DNA of 7,722 nt, from assembly GCA_017997515.1 (NCBI GenBank), contig JAGOEY010000078.1:1-7722 (forward strand), read 5' to 3'. The notes under the pieces were generated by a model. That model ran no database searches. It had not been told where the DNA came from and saw only the letters and a list, made by a program, of their open reading frames with translations. Position 1 is the first letter of the stretch. Every line of letters begins with the position of its first letter. The position numbers and the translations under genes were made by a program. Positions 1 through 6,948 of the stretch are shown here, piece after piece. Origin of the DNA: Burkholderiaceae bacterium (lineage in GTDB: Bacteria; Pseudomonadota; Gammaproteobacteria; Burkholderiales; Burkholderiaceae).

Positions 1-2470
1 CTTTTCCGTTCTGGAACAGCGTGACACCACCCTCTTCCCGCGAGCCGTTGGCGTCCGCCGGAATCATCAGGTTCTTGATACGCACGTTGGCAAACGTGCC
101 GCGCATCATGACTTCGTGGTTGCCGCGGCGTGCGCCGTAGCTGTTGAAGTCGGCCTTCTGTACACCGTTGGCCAGCAGCCACTGGCCTGCAGGGGAACTG
201 GCCTTAATCGAACCGGCGGGCGAAATATGGTCAGTGGTGATGGAGTCGCCAAACAGCGCCATGATGCGTGCGCCCTGCACCGCGACAGACACAGGTGCGG
301 CTGCCAGCGGGTCGGCCATGTCAAAGTCGGCAAAAAATGGCGGCTCGGCAATGTAGGTGCTGCCAGGCCAGGTGTACGCAGCGCCCGACACACCCTTGAT
401 CTTCTCCCACAGCTTGCCCGGGTCGGTCTTGACCTTGGCGTAGTTCTCGCGGAAGGCCTTGCCGTTCATCGCGAACTTCATGAGTTTGTAGATCTCGTCG
501 CTGGTGGGCCAGATGTCGCCCAGGTAGATGTCTTTGCCACCCTTGCCTTTGCCGACGGGCTCGGTCATCAGGTCACGCTGCACCGTGCCTGCAATGGCAT
601 ACGCCACCACCAGCGGCGGGCTGGCCAGGAAGTTGGCCTTCAGGTTCGGGTGGATACGGGCCTCGAAGTTGCGGTTGCCGCTGAGCACGGCCGCGCAGAC
701 CAGGTCGTTACGGGTGATGGTGTCGTTCAGCTCGGGTGTCAGGTCACCGGCATTGCCGATACAGGTGGTACAGCCGTAACCCGCCAGCGTGAAGCCCAGC
801 TTTTCCAGGTAGGGCAACAGGCCGGTTTGTGTGAGGTACTCGGTCACGATACGGGAACCGGGTGCCAGCGATGTCTTGATGTGCGGCTGCACCTTGAGCC
901 CCGCCTCCACCGCCTTTTTGGCCAGCAGGCCCGCAGCCAGCAGAACGCTGGGGTTGGAGGTGTTGGTGCAGCTGGTGATGGCGGCAATCAGCACATCCCC
1001 GTTGCCGACCGTGATGTCCTTGCCGGCGCCTTTGCCCGTTTTGCTGGGCATAACGTGCGCTTCCGCCACCGCCTGCGCGGCCTCCAGCGTGGCACGGTTG
1101 CCCACCATCTCCACGACCTGGCGCGGCGCACCCAGGGGTGTCGGAGGCGAAGCAGGCGTGCCGTCTTGCGGCACCACGCCTTCGTTCAGGCGCACCAGGT
1201 GCCGCGTGGTCAGCAGCTCTGCAGGCCGGTTGAAGCCATTGTCGGCAATCGGCTGGCTGAACAGCTTGCCAAACTGGTGGGCCACATGGCCCAGCTCGAT
1301 GCGGTCCTGCGGGCGTTTGGGGCCTGCCAGGCTGGGGGTGACGTCACCCAGGTCCAGCTGCACCACCTTCGTGTAATCGATCTCGCCCGCCTGGGCTACA
1401 CCAAACAGGCCTTGCGCGCGGAAGTAGGCTTCGAACGCTTCAATTTCACCCTTGGTTCGGCCGGTGCCCTTGAAGTAGTCGATGGTTTTTTCATCCACCG
1501 GGAAGAAGCCCATCGTGGCCCCGTATTCAGGGGCCATGTTGGCAATGGTGGCGCGGTCGGGCAGCGACAAGGTGCGTGTGCCTTCGCCAAAAAACTCGAC
1601 AAACTTGCCCACCACCTTGGCCTGGCGCAGCATTTCAGTCACCCGCAGCACCAGATCGGTGGCGGTGACACCTTCACGCAGACGCCCGCGCAGCTCGAAG
1701 CCCACCACGTCGGGGGTCAGCATGTAGACGGGCTGGCCCAGCATGGCGGCTTCGGCCTCGATGCCGCCCACACCCCAGCCCACCACACCAATGCCGTTGA
1801 TCATGGTGGTGTGGCTGTCGGTGCCAACAAGGGTGTCGGGGTAGTACAGCGGCAGCTCTTTGGCCCCCCGCGCCGCCTTGTGCACACCCCGTGCGAGGTA
1901 TTCCAGATTCACCTGGTGCACGATGCCAAAACCGGGCGGCACAACACCAAAGGTATCAAACGCCTGCATGCCCCATTTCATGAACTCGTAACGTTCGCGG
2001 TTGCGCTGGAATTCCAGCTTCATGTTCAGGTCCAGCGCATTTTTGGTGCCGAAGTAATCCACCATGATGGAGTGGTCTACCACCAAGTCCACCGGCACCA
2101 GCGGTTCGATACGCTCCACATCCTTGCCCAGCCGACGTGCCACGCTGCGCATGGCGGCCAGGTCGGCCAGCAGGGGCACACCTGTGAAGTCCTGCAAAAC
2201 CACGCGGGCGACGACGAACGGAATTTCATCGGTGCGGGCGGCGGTAGGGGCCCAGTGCGCCAGTTGTTCGACATGCTCCGGCGTCACCTTTTTGCCGTCG
2301 CAGTGCCGCATCACGGCCTCCAGCACGATACGAATGGATACAGGCAGGCGGGTTACCTGCGGCCATGTCTTGGCCAATGCGGGCAGTGAATAAAACTTGC
2401 CCGATGCACCAGACTTTGTTTTGAATGTCTTCAGCGTATGGGCGAATGCGTGGGGGGTCTTTTTAGGCAT
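1..2470 (-). CDS. acnA: Aconitate hydratase A (AcnA), C-terminus cut off by the window edge
   Basis: AcnA interconverts citrate and isocitrate through cis-aconitate in the TCA cycle, using a cytosolic [4Fe-4S] cluster. The 823 visible residues show QDFTGVP (93-99), DHS (132-134), GTDSHTTM (216-223), PEYGAT (314-319), [12 protein letters not shown] (597-608) and TTDHIS (745-750). The three cluster cysteines are Cys501 (in SCTNTS), Cys567 and Cys570 (in GCTTC). Their spacing of 66 and 3 is what I recall for E. coli AcnA (435/501/504). The start is the ATG at 2468-2470, preceded by GGAG at 2477-2480 with a 6-nt gap, and the N-terminal [16 protein letters not shown] fits the family. The reading frame is open to base 1. 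The swivel domain with the YGSGSSRDW catalytic serine lies outside the window; I estimate about 130 residues are missing. The stretch between RPQDR (386-390) and the first cluster cysteine is about 59 residues longer than in E. coli AcnA. The family assignment is near certain; AcnA rather than a PrpD-associated AcnD is favoured by overall similarity. Confidence 0.97.
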   Translation of the reverse strand, partial: MPKKTPHAFAHTLKTFKTKSGASGKFYSLPALAKTWPQVTRLPVSIRIVLEAVMRHCDGKKVTPEHVEQLAHWAPTAARTDEIPFVVARVVLQDFTGVPLLADLAAMRSVARRLGKDVERIEPLVPVDLVVDHSIMVDYFGTKNALDLNMKLEFQRNRERYEFMKWGMQAFDTFGVVPPGFGIVHQVNLEYLARGVHKAARGAKELPLYYPDTLVGTDSHTTMINGIGVVGWGVGGIEAEAAMLGQPVYMLTPDVVGFELRGRLREGVTATDLVLRVTEMLRQAKVVGKFVEFFGEGTRTLSLPDRATIANMAPEYGATMGFFPVDEKTIDYFKGTGRTKGEIEAFEAYFRAQGLFGVAQAGEIDYTKVVQLDLGDVTPSLAGPKRPQDRIELGHVAHQFGKLFSQPIADNGFNRPAELLTTRHLVRLNEGVVPQDGTPASPPTPLGAPRQVVEMVGNRATLEAAQAVAEAHVMPSKTGKGAGKDITVGNGDVLIAAITSCTNTSNPSVLLAAGLLAKKAVEAGLKVQPHIKTSLAPGSRIVTEYLTQTGLLPYLEKLGFTLAGYGCTTCIGNAGDLTPELNDTITRNDLVCAAVLSGNRNFEARIHPNLKANFLASPPLVVAYAIAGTVQRDLMTEPVGKGKGGKDIYLGDIWPTSDEIYKLMKFAMNGKAFRENYAKVKTDPGKLWEKIKGVSGAAYTWPGSTYIAEPPFFADFDMADPLAAAPVSVAVQGARIMALFGDSITTDHISPAGSIKASSPAGQWLLANGVQKADFNSYGARRGNHEVMMRGTFANVRIKNLMIPADANGSREEGGVTLFQNGK

Positions 2471-2476
2471 GGGAAA

Positions 2477-2480
2477 CTCC
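2477..2480 (-). promoter_or_regulatory. Ribosome binding site of acnA
   Basis: GGAG on the minus strand lies 6 nt before the ATG at 2470. It supports that start codon. No confident sigma70 promoter could be picked out between it and the upstream terminator; the nearest notable element is a nine-base T run on the plus strand at 2526-2534. Confidence 0.7.
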
Positions 2481-2548
2481 ATAAGGCGTCACAACCGACA
2501 ACAGCCACCATTCTGGCAGCACACGTTTTTTTTTGCACACCATCCATG

Positions 2549-2583
2549 AAAAAACCCCGCAGTGCCGAAGCTTCTGCGGGGTT
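2549..2583 (-). terminator. Rho-independent terminator downstream of the H-NS-family gene
   Basis: A perfect 10-bp inverted repeat pairs AACCCCGCAG (2553-2562) with CTGCGGGGTT (2574-2583) around an 11-nt loop. Read on the minus strand, the GC-rich stem runs directly into six T residues (complement of A 2549-2554), the classic intrinsic terminator form. It lies about 70 nt after the stop of the H-NS-family gene and before acnA, so those two minus-strand genes are probably separate transcription units. On the plus strand the stem is followed by no T tract, so it is directional. Confidence 0.88.
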
Positions 2584-2651
2584 AATACGGGGCAGATGCG
2601 GGGCCGTGCAGCGAAATACGGCTACCACCCCGCAAAGCTGAAAAACCGCTA

Positions 2652-2942
2652 TTAATTGATTTCGAACTTTGCGCGGTCCTGGTCCTGGATCCAGCGGGGG
2701 GCCTTACCACGACCGGTCCATGTGGCGCCAGTGGCTGGATCACGGTATTTGGCGGCCACTTTGCTGCCTTTGACGGCGCTACGTGCACGGCCCACCGGAA
2801 ACACATCCTGCTGCGTCAAACCAAACTCTTCCACAATGGCGCGGGCCTGGGCCACGGCATCGGAGATTTCACGCTGGCGCGCTTCGCTGATTTGTTGCTC
2901 AAGCAGTTCACGCTGCTTCAGGAGGTCTTTGTAACTTGCCAT
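2652..2942 (-). CDS. H-NS family nucleoid-associated DNA-binding protein
   Basis: This 96-residue protein belongs to the short H-NS/HvrA/BpH3-type family, which binds AT-rich DNA, oligomerises and silences or organises transcription. Residues 2-40 form a charged heptad-like N-terminal helix (KDLLKQRELLEQQISEARQ) expected to be the oligomerisation coiled coil. A basic linker (52-65) follows, then the H-NS C-terminal core at 66-84: YRDPATGATWTGRGKAPRW, carrying the TWTGRGKAP DNA-binding loop. I chose the ATG at 2940-2942 (MASYKDLL) because AGGA sits 8 nt upstream. An in-frame ATG 17 codons further up would add MKLSTYNGDLFIIRIHF, which does not look like the family and would overlap the likely promoter. 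The gene stands alone, with its own TATAAT and terminator. The upstream DNA is AT-rich, so autoregulation is plausible but is inference. Confidence 0.93.
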   Translation of the reverse strand: MASYKDLLKQRELLEQQISEARQREISDAVAQARAIVEEFGLTQQDVFPVGRARSAVKGSKVAAKYRDPATGATWTGRGKAPRWIQDQDRAKFEIN

Positions 2943-2972
2943 GAAATGGATCCTGATAATAAATAAATCGCC

Positions 2973-3001
2973 ATTATAGGTACTTAATTTCACCTAAAGT
3001 T
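2973..3001 (-). promoter_or_regulatory. Probable sigma70 promoter of the H-NS-family gene
   Basis: The minus strand has an exact TATAAT (2973-2978) about 30 nt upstream of the ATG. This would put transcription start near 2966 and give a leader of about 24 nt containing the AGGA ribosome binding site. The -35 position at 17-bp spacing reads AACTTT (2996-3001), a poor match to TTGACA, so strength may depend on the AT-rich surroundings or an activator. The -10 box is seen directly; promoter activity is inferred. Confidence 0.55.
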
Positions 3002-3056
3002 CTGTACGAGCGGCATATTCTTGCCAGCAACAAGAAAAAACCAGCTGAATATCGCG

Positions 3057-4352
3057 TTACAGCATTTCTTCGCGCATGGCCAGCACCTTGTCGATGCGTT
3101 TTCCATCCAGGTCCACCACTTCAAAAACCCAGTCGGCACATTCAATACGAGCGCCCGTGGCGGGCAAACTGCCCGATACCGACATCAACAAACCGGCCAG
3201 GGTGTTGTAACGGCCACGGTCCTGTTCGGGTAAATCGCGGATATCCAGGCGCGATTTGAGCTCGCCGACCGGCATCAGGCCATCCAGTAACCAGGAGCCG
3301 TCTTCACGCTGCGTGGCCCAGGCGTCGGCCTGTGCACCCGGCTGCAGCTCACCGGTAATGGCCTCCAGCAGGTCGCGCGGCGTCATCAGGCCCTGCACCA
3401 CGCCGTATTCGTCCACCACAAACACCATGCGGCCCGAACGTGCACGGAACTGCTCCAGCAGCTCCATGCCACTCAGCGTTTCGGGCAAAAAGGTGGCGGC
3501 GTGTACATGGCGCTCCACCGGGTCGGGTTCGTGGATGCCCAGCTCCAGCAGGCGCGCAACGCTGATGACACCCACCACGTCGTCCAGCGAGCCCCGGCAC
3601 ACCGGGTACCAGGAATGGGTGCCTTTGCCGCCGCTGTGGCCCAGCAGTTCCAGGCATTTAGCGACGGTGTGGCTGGCATCGAGCCACTCCACATCGGTGC
3701 GCGGCACCATCAGGGACGTCAGTGGGCGGTCGTCCAGCGAAAACACGTTCTGCACCATCTGGTGCTCGTGGTGCTCGATAACACCCGCCTCGCGCCCTTC
3801 TTCCAGGCTCGCGGCAATTTCTTCTTCGGTGACCGCACGGCCAGCATCGTTGTTGACCCGCAGCAGCTTCAGCACGGCCTGGGTGCTGATGGACAACAGG
3901 CGCACAAAAGGTTTGGCGATACGCGCCACCCAGGTCATGGGGCGCGACACCAGCCGCGCCACCACCTCGGGGTACAGCTGGCCAATCCGTTTGGGCACCA
4001 GCTCACCAAACACAATGGTGATGAAGGTGATCACCGTCACCACCACAGCGGTGGCCGTAACACTGGCCGCGCGTTCGGAGGTACCCCAGGCCAGCAACAC
4101 ACGTGCGAGGTCGTCGCTGAAAGCGGCCTCACCAATGATGCCGTTCAGCATACCGATCGAGGTAATGCCCACCTGGACGGAAGACAAAAACTGGGTGGGG
4201 TTGTCCAGCAGCTTCAACGCTGCATGCGCTCCTTTGTCCCCGGACTCCGACATCGCCGTGAGGCGTGCTTTGCGGCTGGAGGCCAGGGCCAGCTCGGACA
4301 TGGCAAAAACACCATTGAGCAAAGTCAGAAACGCGATGAGCAGGAAATCCAT
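3057..4352 (-). CDS. CNNM/CorC-type transporter-associated protein (DUF21, CBS pair, CorC_HlyC)
   Basis: This 431-residue inner-membrane protein is of the UPF0053/hemolysin-related group (YtfL/YfjD/CorC-like). Residues 1-165 are the DUF21 region, with hydrophobic segments near 1-18, 55-75 and 98-117, the last followed by GELVPKRIG (116-124). Residues 200-335 hold the paired CBS domains, marked by MVPRTD (215-220), VVGVIS (259-264), FVVDEYG (311-317) and TPRDLLEAI (324-332). The C-terminal CorC_HlyC domain (about 345-428) has DGLMPVGEL, YNTLAGLLM and DWVFEVVDLDG. Relatives are linked to Mg2+/Co2+ efflux, Na+/Mg2+ exchange or polyamine homeostasis; substrate cannot be read from sequence, and the old 'hemolysin' label should not be taken as function. 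The ATG at 4350-4352 is the first possible start because TGA lies two codons upstream in frame. No Shine-Dalgarno-like run precedes it. It diverges from apaH across 24 bp. Confidence 0.93.
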   Translation of the reverse strand: MDFLLIAFLTLLNGVFAMSELALASSRKARLTAMSESGDKGAHAALKLLDNPTQFLSSVQVGITSIGMLNGIIGEAAFSDDLARVLLAWGTSERAASVTATAVVVTVITFITIVFGELVPKRIGQLYPEVVARLVSRPMTWVARIAKPFVRLLSISTQAVLKLLRVNNDAGRAVTEEEIAASLEEGREAGVIEHHEHQMVQNVFSLDDRPLTSLMVPRTDVEWLDASHTVAKCLELLGHSGGKGTHSWYPVCRGSLDDVVGVISVARLLELGIHEPDPVERHVHAATFLPETLSGMELLEQFRARSGRMVFVVDEYGVVQGLMTPRDLLEAITGELQPGAQADAWATQREDGSWLLDGLMPVGELKSRLDIRDLPEQDRGRYNTLAGLLMSVSGSLPATGARIECADWVFEVVDLDGKRIDKVLAMREEML

Positions 4353-4376
4353 GGATCAGAAGGGACAATAAACACC
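4353..4376. promoter_or_regulatory. 24-bp divergent spacer between the CNNM gene and apaH
   Basis: The two ATG codons face outward with only 24 bp between them, so at least one promoter must lie inside the neighbouring coding sequence. On the plus strand AAGGGA (4360-4365) could serve apaH with an 11-nt gap, slightly long. On the minus strand no purine-rich site precedes the CNNM start. No convincing -10/-35 pair was found in either direction. Confidence 0.6.
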
Positions 4377-5213
4377 ATGGCACTTTACTTCATTGGGGAC
4401 GTGCAAGGCTGCGACAGCGCCTTGCAACGTCTGCTGGACACCCTCGACTTTTCCCCCAGCCGCGACACGCTTTACCTGCTGGGCGACCTGGTCAACCGCG
4501 GCCCCGAATCTGCAGCAGTGCTGCGCCGCATGGTAGCGCTGGGCCCTGCAGCCCGCTGCATCCTCGGCAACCACGACCTGAGCCTGCTGGCCACCGCACA
4601 TGGTGTACGCGGCCAGCGCCGCGGCGACACACTGGACAACATCCTCGGCGCGCCAGACCGCACCGCCCTGCTGGACTGGCTGCGCCACCAGCCCATGGCC
4701 CTGTTGGAGCACGGTTGCCTGATGGTTCACGCAGGGGTGTTGCCCAGCTGGACAGCAGAGCAAACCCTGGCGCTGGCGCATGAGGTGGAAACGGTGTTGC
4801 GTGGCCCGGACCTGGCGGCATTCCTGCCGCAGATGTATGGCAACACACCGGCCACCTGGCATGACGGGCTGCAGGGTGCGGAGCGGATACGCACCATCGT
4901 CAACGCCTTGACACGGCTGCGCTTTTGCAGCGCCGAAGGTGTGATGGACTTTGACAGCAGCGAAGGTGCCGACAAAACCCCTGCAGGCCTGATGCCTTGG
5001 TTTGATGTGCCCGGCCGACAAACCGCCGATGTCACCGTGGCCTTTGGCCACTGGTCGCAGCTGGGCCTGGTGGTACGACCCAAGCTGCTGGCGCTGGACA
5101 CGGGTTGTGTGTGGGGCGGCTGCCTCAGCGCCTGCCGCTGGCACGCCGACCCGGCGCAGCGGGAGGTGATCCATGTGGACTGCGAACAGGCGCAGGTGCC
5201 AGGCGGTAAGTGA
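4377..5213 (+). CDS. apaH: Symmetrical bis(5'-nucleosyl)-tetraphosphatase (ApaH)
   Basis: ApaH hydrolyses diadenosine tetraphosphate to two ADP in the cytosol; in E. coli it is also known to remove Np4-type RNA caps. The 278-residue product is the family's usual length. It shows the metallophosphoesterase motifs in order: GDVQGC (7-12), GDLVNRGPES (36-45), GNHD (64-67), VHAG (117-120), AFGHWS (222-227) and LDTGCVWGG (240-248). The MYGNTP...W segment (153-161) and RFCSAEG (182-188) match E. coli ApaH regions. The first motif has Gln10 where E. coli has the His of GDVHG; I recall GD(L/V)QG in other proteobacterial ApaH proteins, so this is probably a normal variant. The start at 4377 gives the expected N-terminus, MALYFIGD. 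The frame stays open far upstream, but that part is antisense to the CNNM gene and is not coding. Unlike E. coli, no ksgA or apaG is adjacent; the gene stands alone between a divergent and a convergent neighbour. Confidence 0.96.
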   Translation: MALYFIGDVQGCDSALQRLLDTLDFSPSRDTLYLLGDLVNRGPESAAVLRRMVALGPAARCILGNHDLSLLATAHGVRGQRRGDTLDNILGAPDRTALLDWLRHQPMALLEHGCLMVHAGVLPSWTAEQTLALAHEVETVLRGPDLAAFLPQMYGNTPATWHDGLQGAERIRTIVNALTRLRFCSAEGVMDFDSSEGADKTPAGLMPWFDVPGRQTADVTVAFGHWSQLGLVVRPKLLALDTGCVWGGCLSACRWHADPAQREVIHVDCEQAQVPGGK

Positions 5214-5217
5214 AACA

Positions 5218-5243
5218 CGCAACCCGCGTTGCGCTACTTATTT
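5218..5243 (+). terminator. Possible weak terminator after apaH
   Basis: CGCAAC (5218-5223) and GTTGCG (5228-5233) form a perfect 6-bp GC-rich stem with a 4-nt loop, starting 5 nt after the apaH stop. It is followed by CTACTTATTT, which is only loosely T-rich, so intrinsic termination is uncertain. Confidence 0.35.
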
Positions 5244-5281
5244 GATAGCTACTCGCGCCCGCCGGATGGGCGCTGGAGGCC
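5233..5281 (+). repeat. Intergenic repeat, copy 1 (between apaH and rhlE)
   Basis: This 49-bp unit aligns without gaps to 6893-6941. The first 26 bases match at 21 positions, including ATAGCTACT and GCGC, and both copies carry GAGGCC at the same offset (here 5276-5281). In this copy GCGCCC (5255-5260) and GGGCGC (5268-5273) make a perfect 6-bp stem with a 7-nt loop. No T run follows the stem in either direction, so it is not a standard terminator. From memory, similar ATAGCT...GCGC...GCGCT..GAGGCC elements are scattered between genes in Comamonadaceae; I could not confirm this here. Confidence 0.65.
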
Positions 5282-5296
5282 AAAAAAGCGTAAGTC

Positions 5297-6793
5297 TTAA
5301 GCAGATTCGGCAGAGGACTCCGCCACCTGGGGCACGTCCACCACTGCCTTGAACAACGCAGCCACCTTGCGTTTGGGTTTGATGTTGGCCGACACACTGC
5401 TGCGGCCTGCGGTGCGGGGCGACGCTTCCCACGACGGCGCAGCAGCCACCTCGGGAGCCTGGTAAGGCTGCTCGAAGAAGGGGTCACGCGGTGCGGCGGG
5501 GCGGGCGCTGCGGTATTCGCGGCGTTCACTGGGTTCACGTGGCTCGCGGCGTTCACGGGTCTCGCGGTGTGCTTCGCCACGGCGGGGTTCGTTACCTTCG
5601 GCCTCGTACATACGGCGGCCATCGTTGATGCGGCCACGGGGCTGGTCTTCGTCGTACTCCACCGCTTCGAGTTCAATCTTGGTCTTGATCAGTTTCTCGA
5701 TGTCGGCCACCAGGCGTGCATCGTTCTTGCCGCCCACAAAACTGACGGCCAAGCCCGAAGCCCCGGCACGGCCCGTGCGGCCGATGCGGTGCACATAGTC
5801 TTCGGCGTTAAATGGCACATCGAAGTTGAACACCGCTGGCACGTCCTTGATGTCCAGCCCGCGGGCCGCCACATCGGTACACACCAGCAAGTCCACTTCG
5901 CCTTTTTTGAACGACTCCAGCGCCTTCAGGCGTTCGTCCTGGCTCTTGTCACCATGCAGGGCGGCGGTCTTGAGACCTTCGCGTTCCAGCGAACGTGCCA
6001 GCCGGGCACAGCCCAACTTGCTGTTGACGAACACAAAGGCCTGCTTCATGCCACGGGTCTTCAGGACCTGGTGCAGCGCACGGCGTTTGTCGTCTTCACC
6101 CACGCTGTAGAAACGCTGCTCCACGGTGGAGGCCGTGGCGTTCGAGCGGGCCACCTCGATGGTGACCGGGTCTTGCAGGTAGCTGCCCGCGAGGCGTTTG
6201 ATTTCAGGCGAGAACGTGGCCGAGAACAGCAACGTGGTGCGGGACTTGGGCAGGTAACTCAGGATACGTTGCAGGTCCGGCAGAAAACCGATGTCGAGCA
6301 TGCGGTCGGCTTCGTCGAGCACCACATATTCCACCTGGTTCAGCACAGCGTTTTTGGCTTCGATGTGGTCGAGCAAACGACCGGGGGTGGCCACCAGCAC
6401 TTCAACGCCTTTTTTGAGCTCCAGCGTCTGCGGTTTCATGTCCATGCCACCAAACACCACGGCGCTGCGCAGGTTGGTGTACTTGGCGTACAGCTTGATC
6501 TGCTGGGCCACCTGGTCGGCCAGCTCACGCGTGGGCAGCAGCACCAGCGCACGCACCGGGTGGCGCGCTGGCGAGGTGGAGCTGTTTTCGTGCTTGAGCA
6601 TGCGCTGCAGCAAGGGCAGCGAAAAAGCCGCTGTTTTGCCGGTGCCGGTTTGCGCTGCACCCATCACGTCCTGCCCTGTCAGCACCACCGGAATGGCCTG
6701 CTCCTGGATCGGCGTCATGGTCTCGTAGCCCATTTCGGCCACTGCGCGTGCCAGCGGTTCTGCCAGCGAAAGATTGGAAAAAGATGAGGTCAT
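5297..6793 (-). CDS. rhlE: DEAD-box ATP-dependent RNA helicase RhlE
   Basis: This 498-residue protein is an ATP-driven RNA-unwinding enzyme; RhlE relatives act in ribosome maturation, RNA decay and cold adaptation. All helicase motifs are intact: Q motif with Phe5 and Gln30 (TPIQ), AQTGTGKT (47-54), PTRELA (87-92), TPGR (136-139), DEAD (160-163), SAT (191-193), FVFVNS (253-258), CTDVAARGLD (305-314) and HRIGRTGRAG (335-344). RPVRAL-like HPVRAL, VVFGGM and the DIEKLIK segment favour RhlE over DbpA, SrmB or RhlB. The tail (about 380-498) is low-complexity, first Arg/Glu/Pro-rich (402-432), then Ala/Pro-rich, ending in a basic KPKRK patch (472-476) that probably contacts RNA or partners. The ATG at 6791-6793 is immediately preceded by an in-frame TAA, and the Q motif begins only four residues later, so the start is firm. 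The upstream GCGGG is a weak ribosome site. It converges on apaH and is bracketed by the two repeat copies. Confidence 0.96.
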   Translation of the reverse strand: MTSSFSNLSLAEPLARAVAEMGYETMTPIQEQAIPVVLTGQDVMGAAQTGTGKTAAFSLPLLQRMLKHENSSTSPARHPVRALVLLPTRELADQVAQQIKLYAKYTNLRSAVVFGGMDMKPQTLELKKGVEVLVATPGRLLDHIEAKNAVLNQVEYVVLDEADRMLDIGFLPDLQRILSYLPKSRTTLLFSATFSPEIKRLAGSYLQDPVTIEVARSNATASTVEQRFYSVGEDDKRRALHQVLKTRGMKQAFVFVNSKLGCARLARSLEREGLKTAALHGDKSQDERLKALESFKKGEVDLLVCTDVAARGLDIKDVPAVFNFDVPFNAEDYVHRIGRTGRAGASGLAVSFVGGKNDARLVADIEKLIKTKIELEAVEYDEDQPRGRINDGRRMYEAEGNEPRRGEAHRETRERREPREPSERREYRSARPAAPRDPFFEQPYQAPEVAAAPSWEASPRTAGRSSVSANIKPKRKVAALFKAVVDVPQVAESSAESA

Positions 6794-6879
6794 TTAGCCC
6801 GCTATTGTCGCACCGGACGCGTTTTGGCAAATTTTCACCCGCACGCGGTGCCAGGGTTCATGGCGCGGCGCTGCAGCCA

Positions 6880-6918
6880 GCGCAAGCATATAGCTATTAT
6901 TTTTATAGCTACTTGCGC
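6880..6918. repeat. Imperfect inverted repeat between rhlE and the ypfJ-like gene
   Basis: GCGCAAG (6880-6886) and CTTGCGC (6912-6918) are perfect 7-bp complements. Inside them, TAGCTAT (6891-6897) can pair with ATAGCTA (6905-6911) after a 4-nt bulge, leaving a 7-nt loop. The sequence TATAGCTA also occurs twice directly (6889-6896 and 6904-6911). The AT-rich centre is unlike the flanking GC-rich DNA. It overlaps repeat copy 2. It lies downstream of the ypfJ-like gene and could shield or end its transcript, but no T tract follows. Confidence 0.6.
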
Positions 6919-6941
6919 ATATAAAACGTGCACCAGAGGCC
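6893..6941 (+). repeat. Intergenic repeat, copy 2 (upstream of rhlE)
   Basis: This is the same orientation and length as the unit at 5233-5281, with ATAGCTACT (6905-6913), GCGC (6915-6918) and GAGGCC (6936-6941) at matching offsets. The central stem is degraded here: GCGC can pair only with GTGC (6929-6932) through a G-T wobble. The unit ends 7 bp from the stop codon of the ypfJ-like gene. The rest of the 155-bp gap between that gene and rhlE (6794-6879) holds no gene I can support. Confidence 0.62.
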
Positions 6942-6948
6942 CATTTGG

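Noticed and set aside
116..2389. A 757-codon open frame on the plus strand across acnA
   Set aside because: It is exactly antisense to acnA, whose protein matches the family motif by motif. The antisense translation is His/Gly/Gln-rich with no recognisable domain, the usual product of codon bias in GC-rich DNA.
2943..2993. A 17-codon N-terminal extension of the H-NS-family protein
   Set aside because: It would overlap the TATAAT box and lacks family resemblance, while the ATG at 2942 has a well-placed AGGA.
3015..3052. Inverted repeat ATATTC/GAATAT as a terminator for the CNNM gene
   Set aside because: The 6-bp arms are AT-rich with a 26-nt loop, inner pairing is only about 3 bp, and no T tract follows on the minus strand.
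3501..4376. An 876-base in-frame upstream extension of apaH
   Set aside because: It is antisense to the CNNM gene, has no family similarity, and apaH has its expected N-terminus at 4377.
4356..5222. A 288-codon minus-strand frame opposite apaH
   Set aside because: apaH on the plus strand carries all its catalytic motifs; this frame has none and is a shadow.
5255..5273. The GCGCCC/GGGCGC hairpin as a bidirectional terminator for apaH and rhlE
   Set aside because: Neither strand has a T run after the stem; the A run at 5282-5287 gives Ts before the stem on the minus strand. It is better explained as part of the repeat.
5567..6787. A 406-codon open frame on the plus strand opposite rhlE
   Set aside because: It mirrors the helicase coding frame and encodes a His/Val/Gln-rich sequence without known motifs.
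6804..6830. Possible rhlE promoter: TTGCCA, 15-bp spacer, TGC-GACAAT on the minus strand
   Set aside because: The spacer is short, the -10 matches only 4 of 6, and the implied leader would be about 4 nt; too weak to call.
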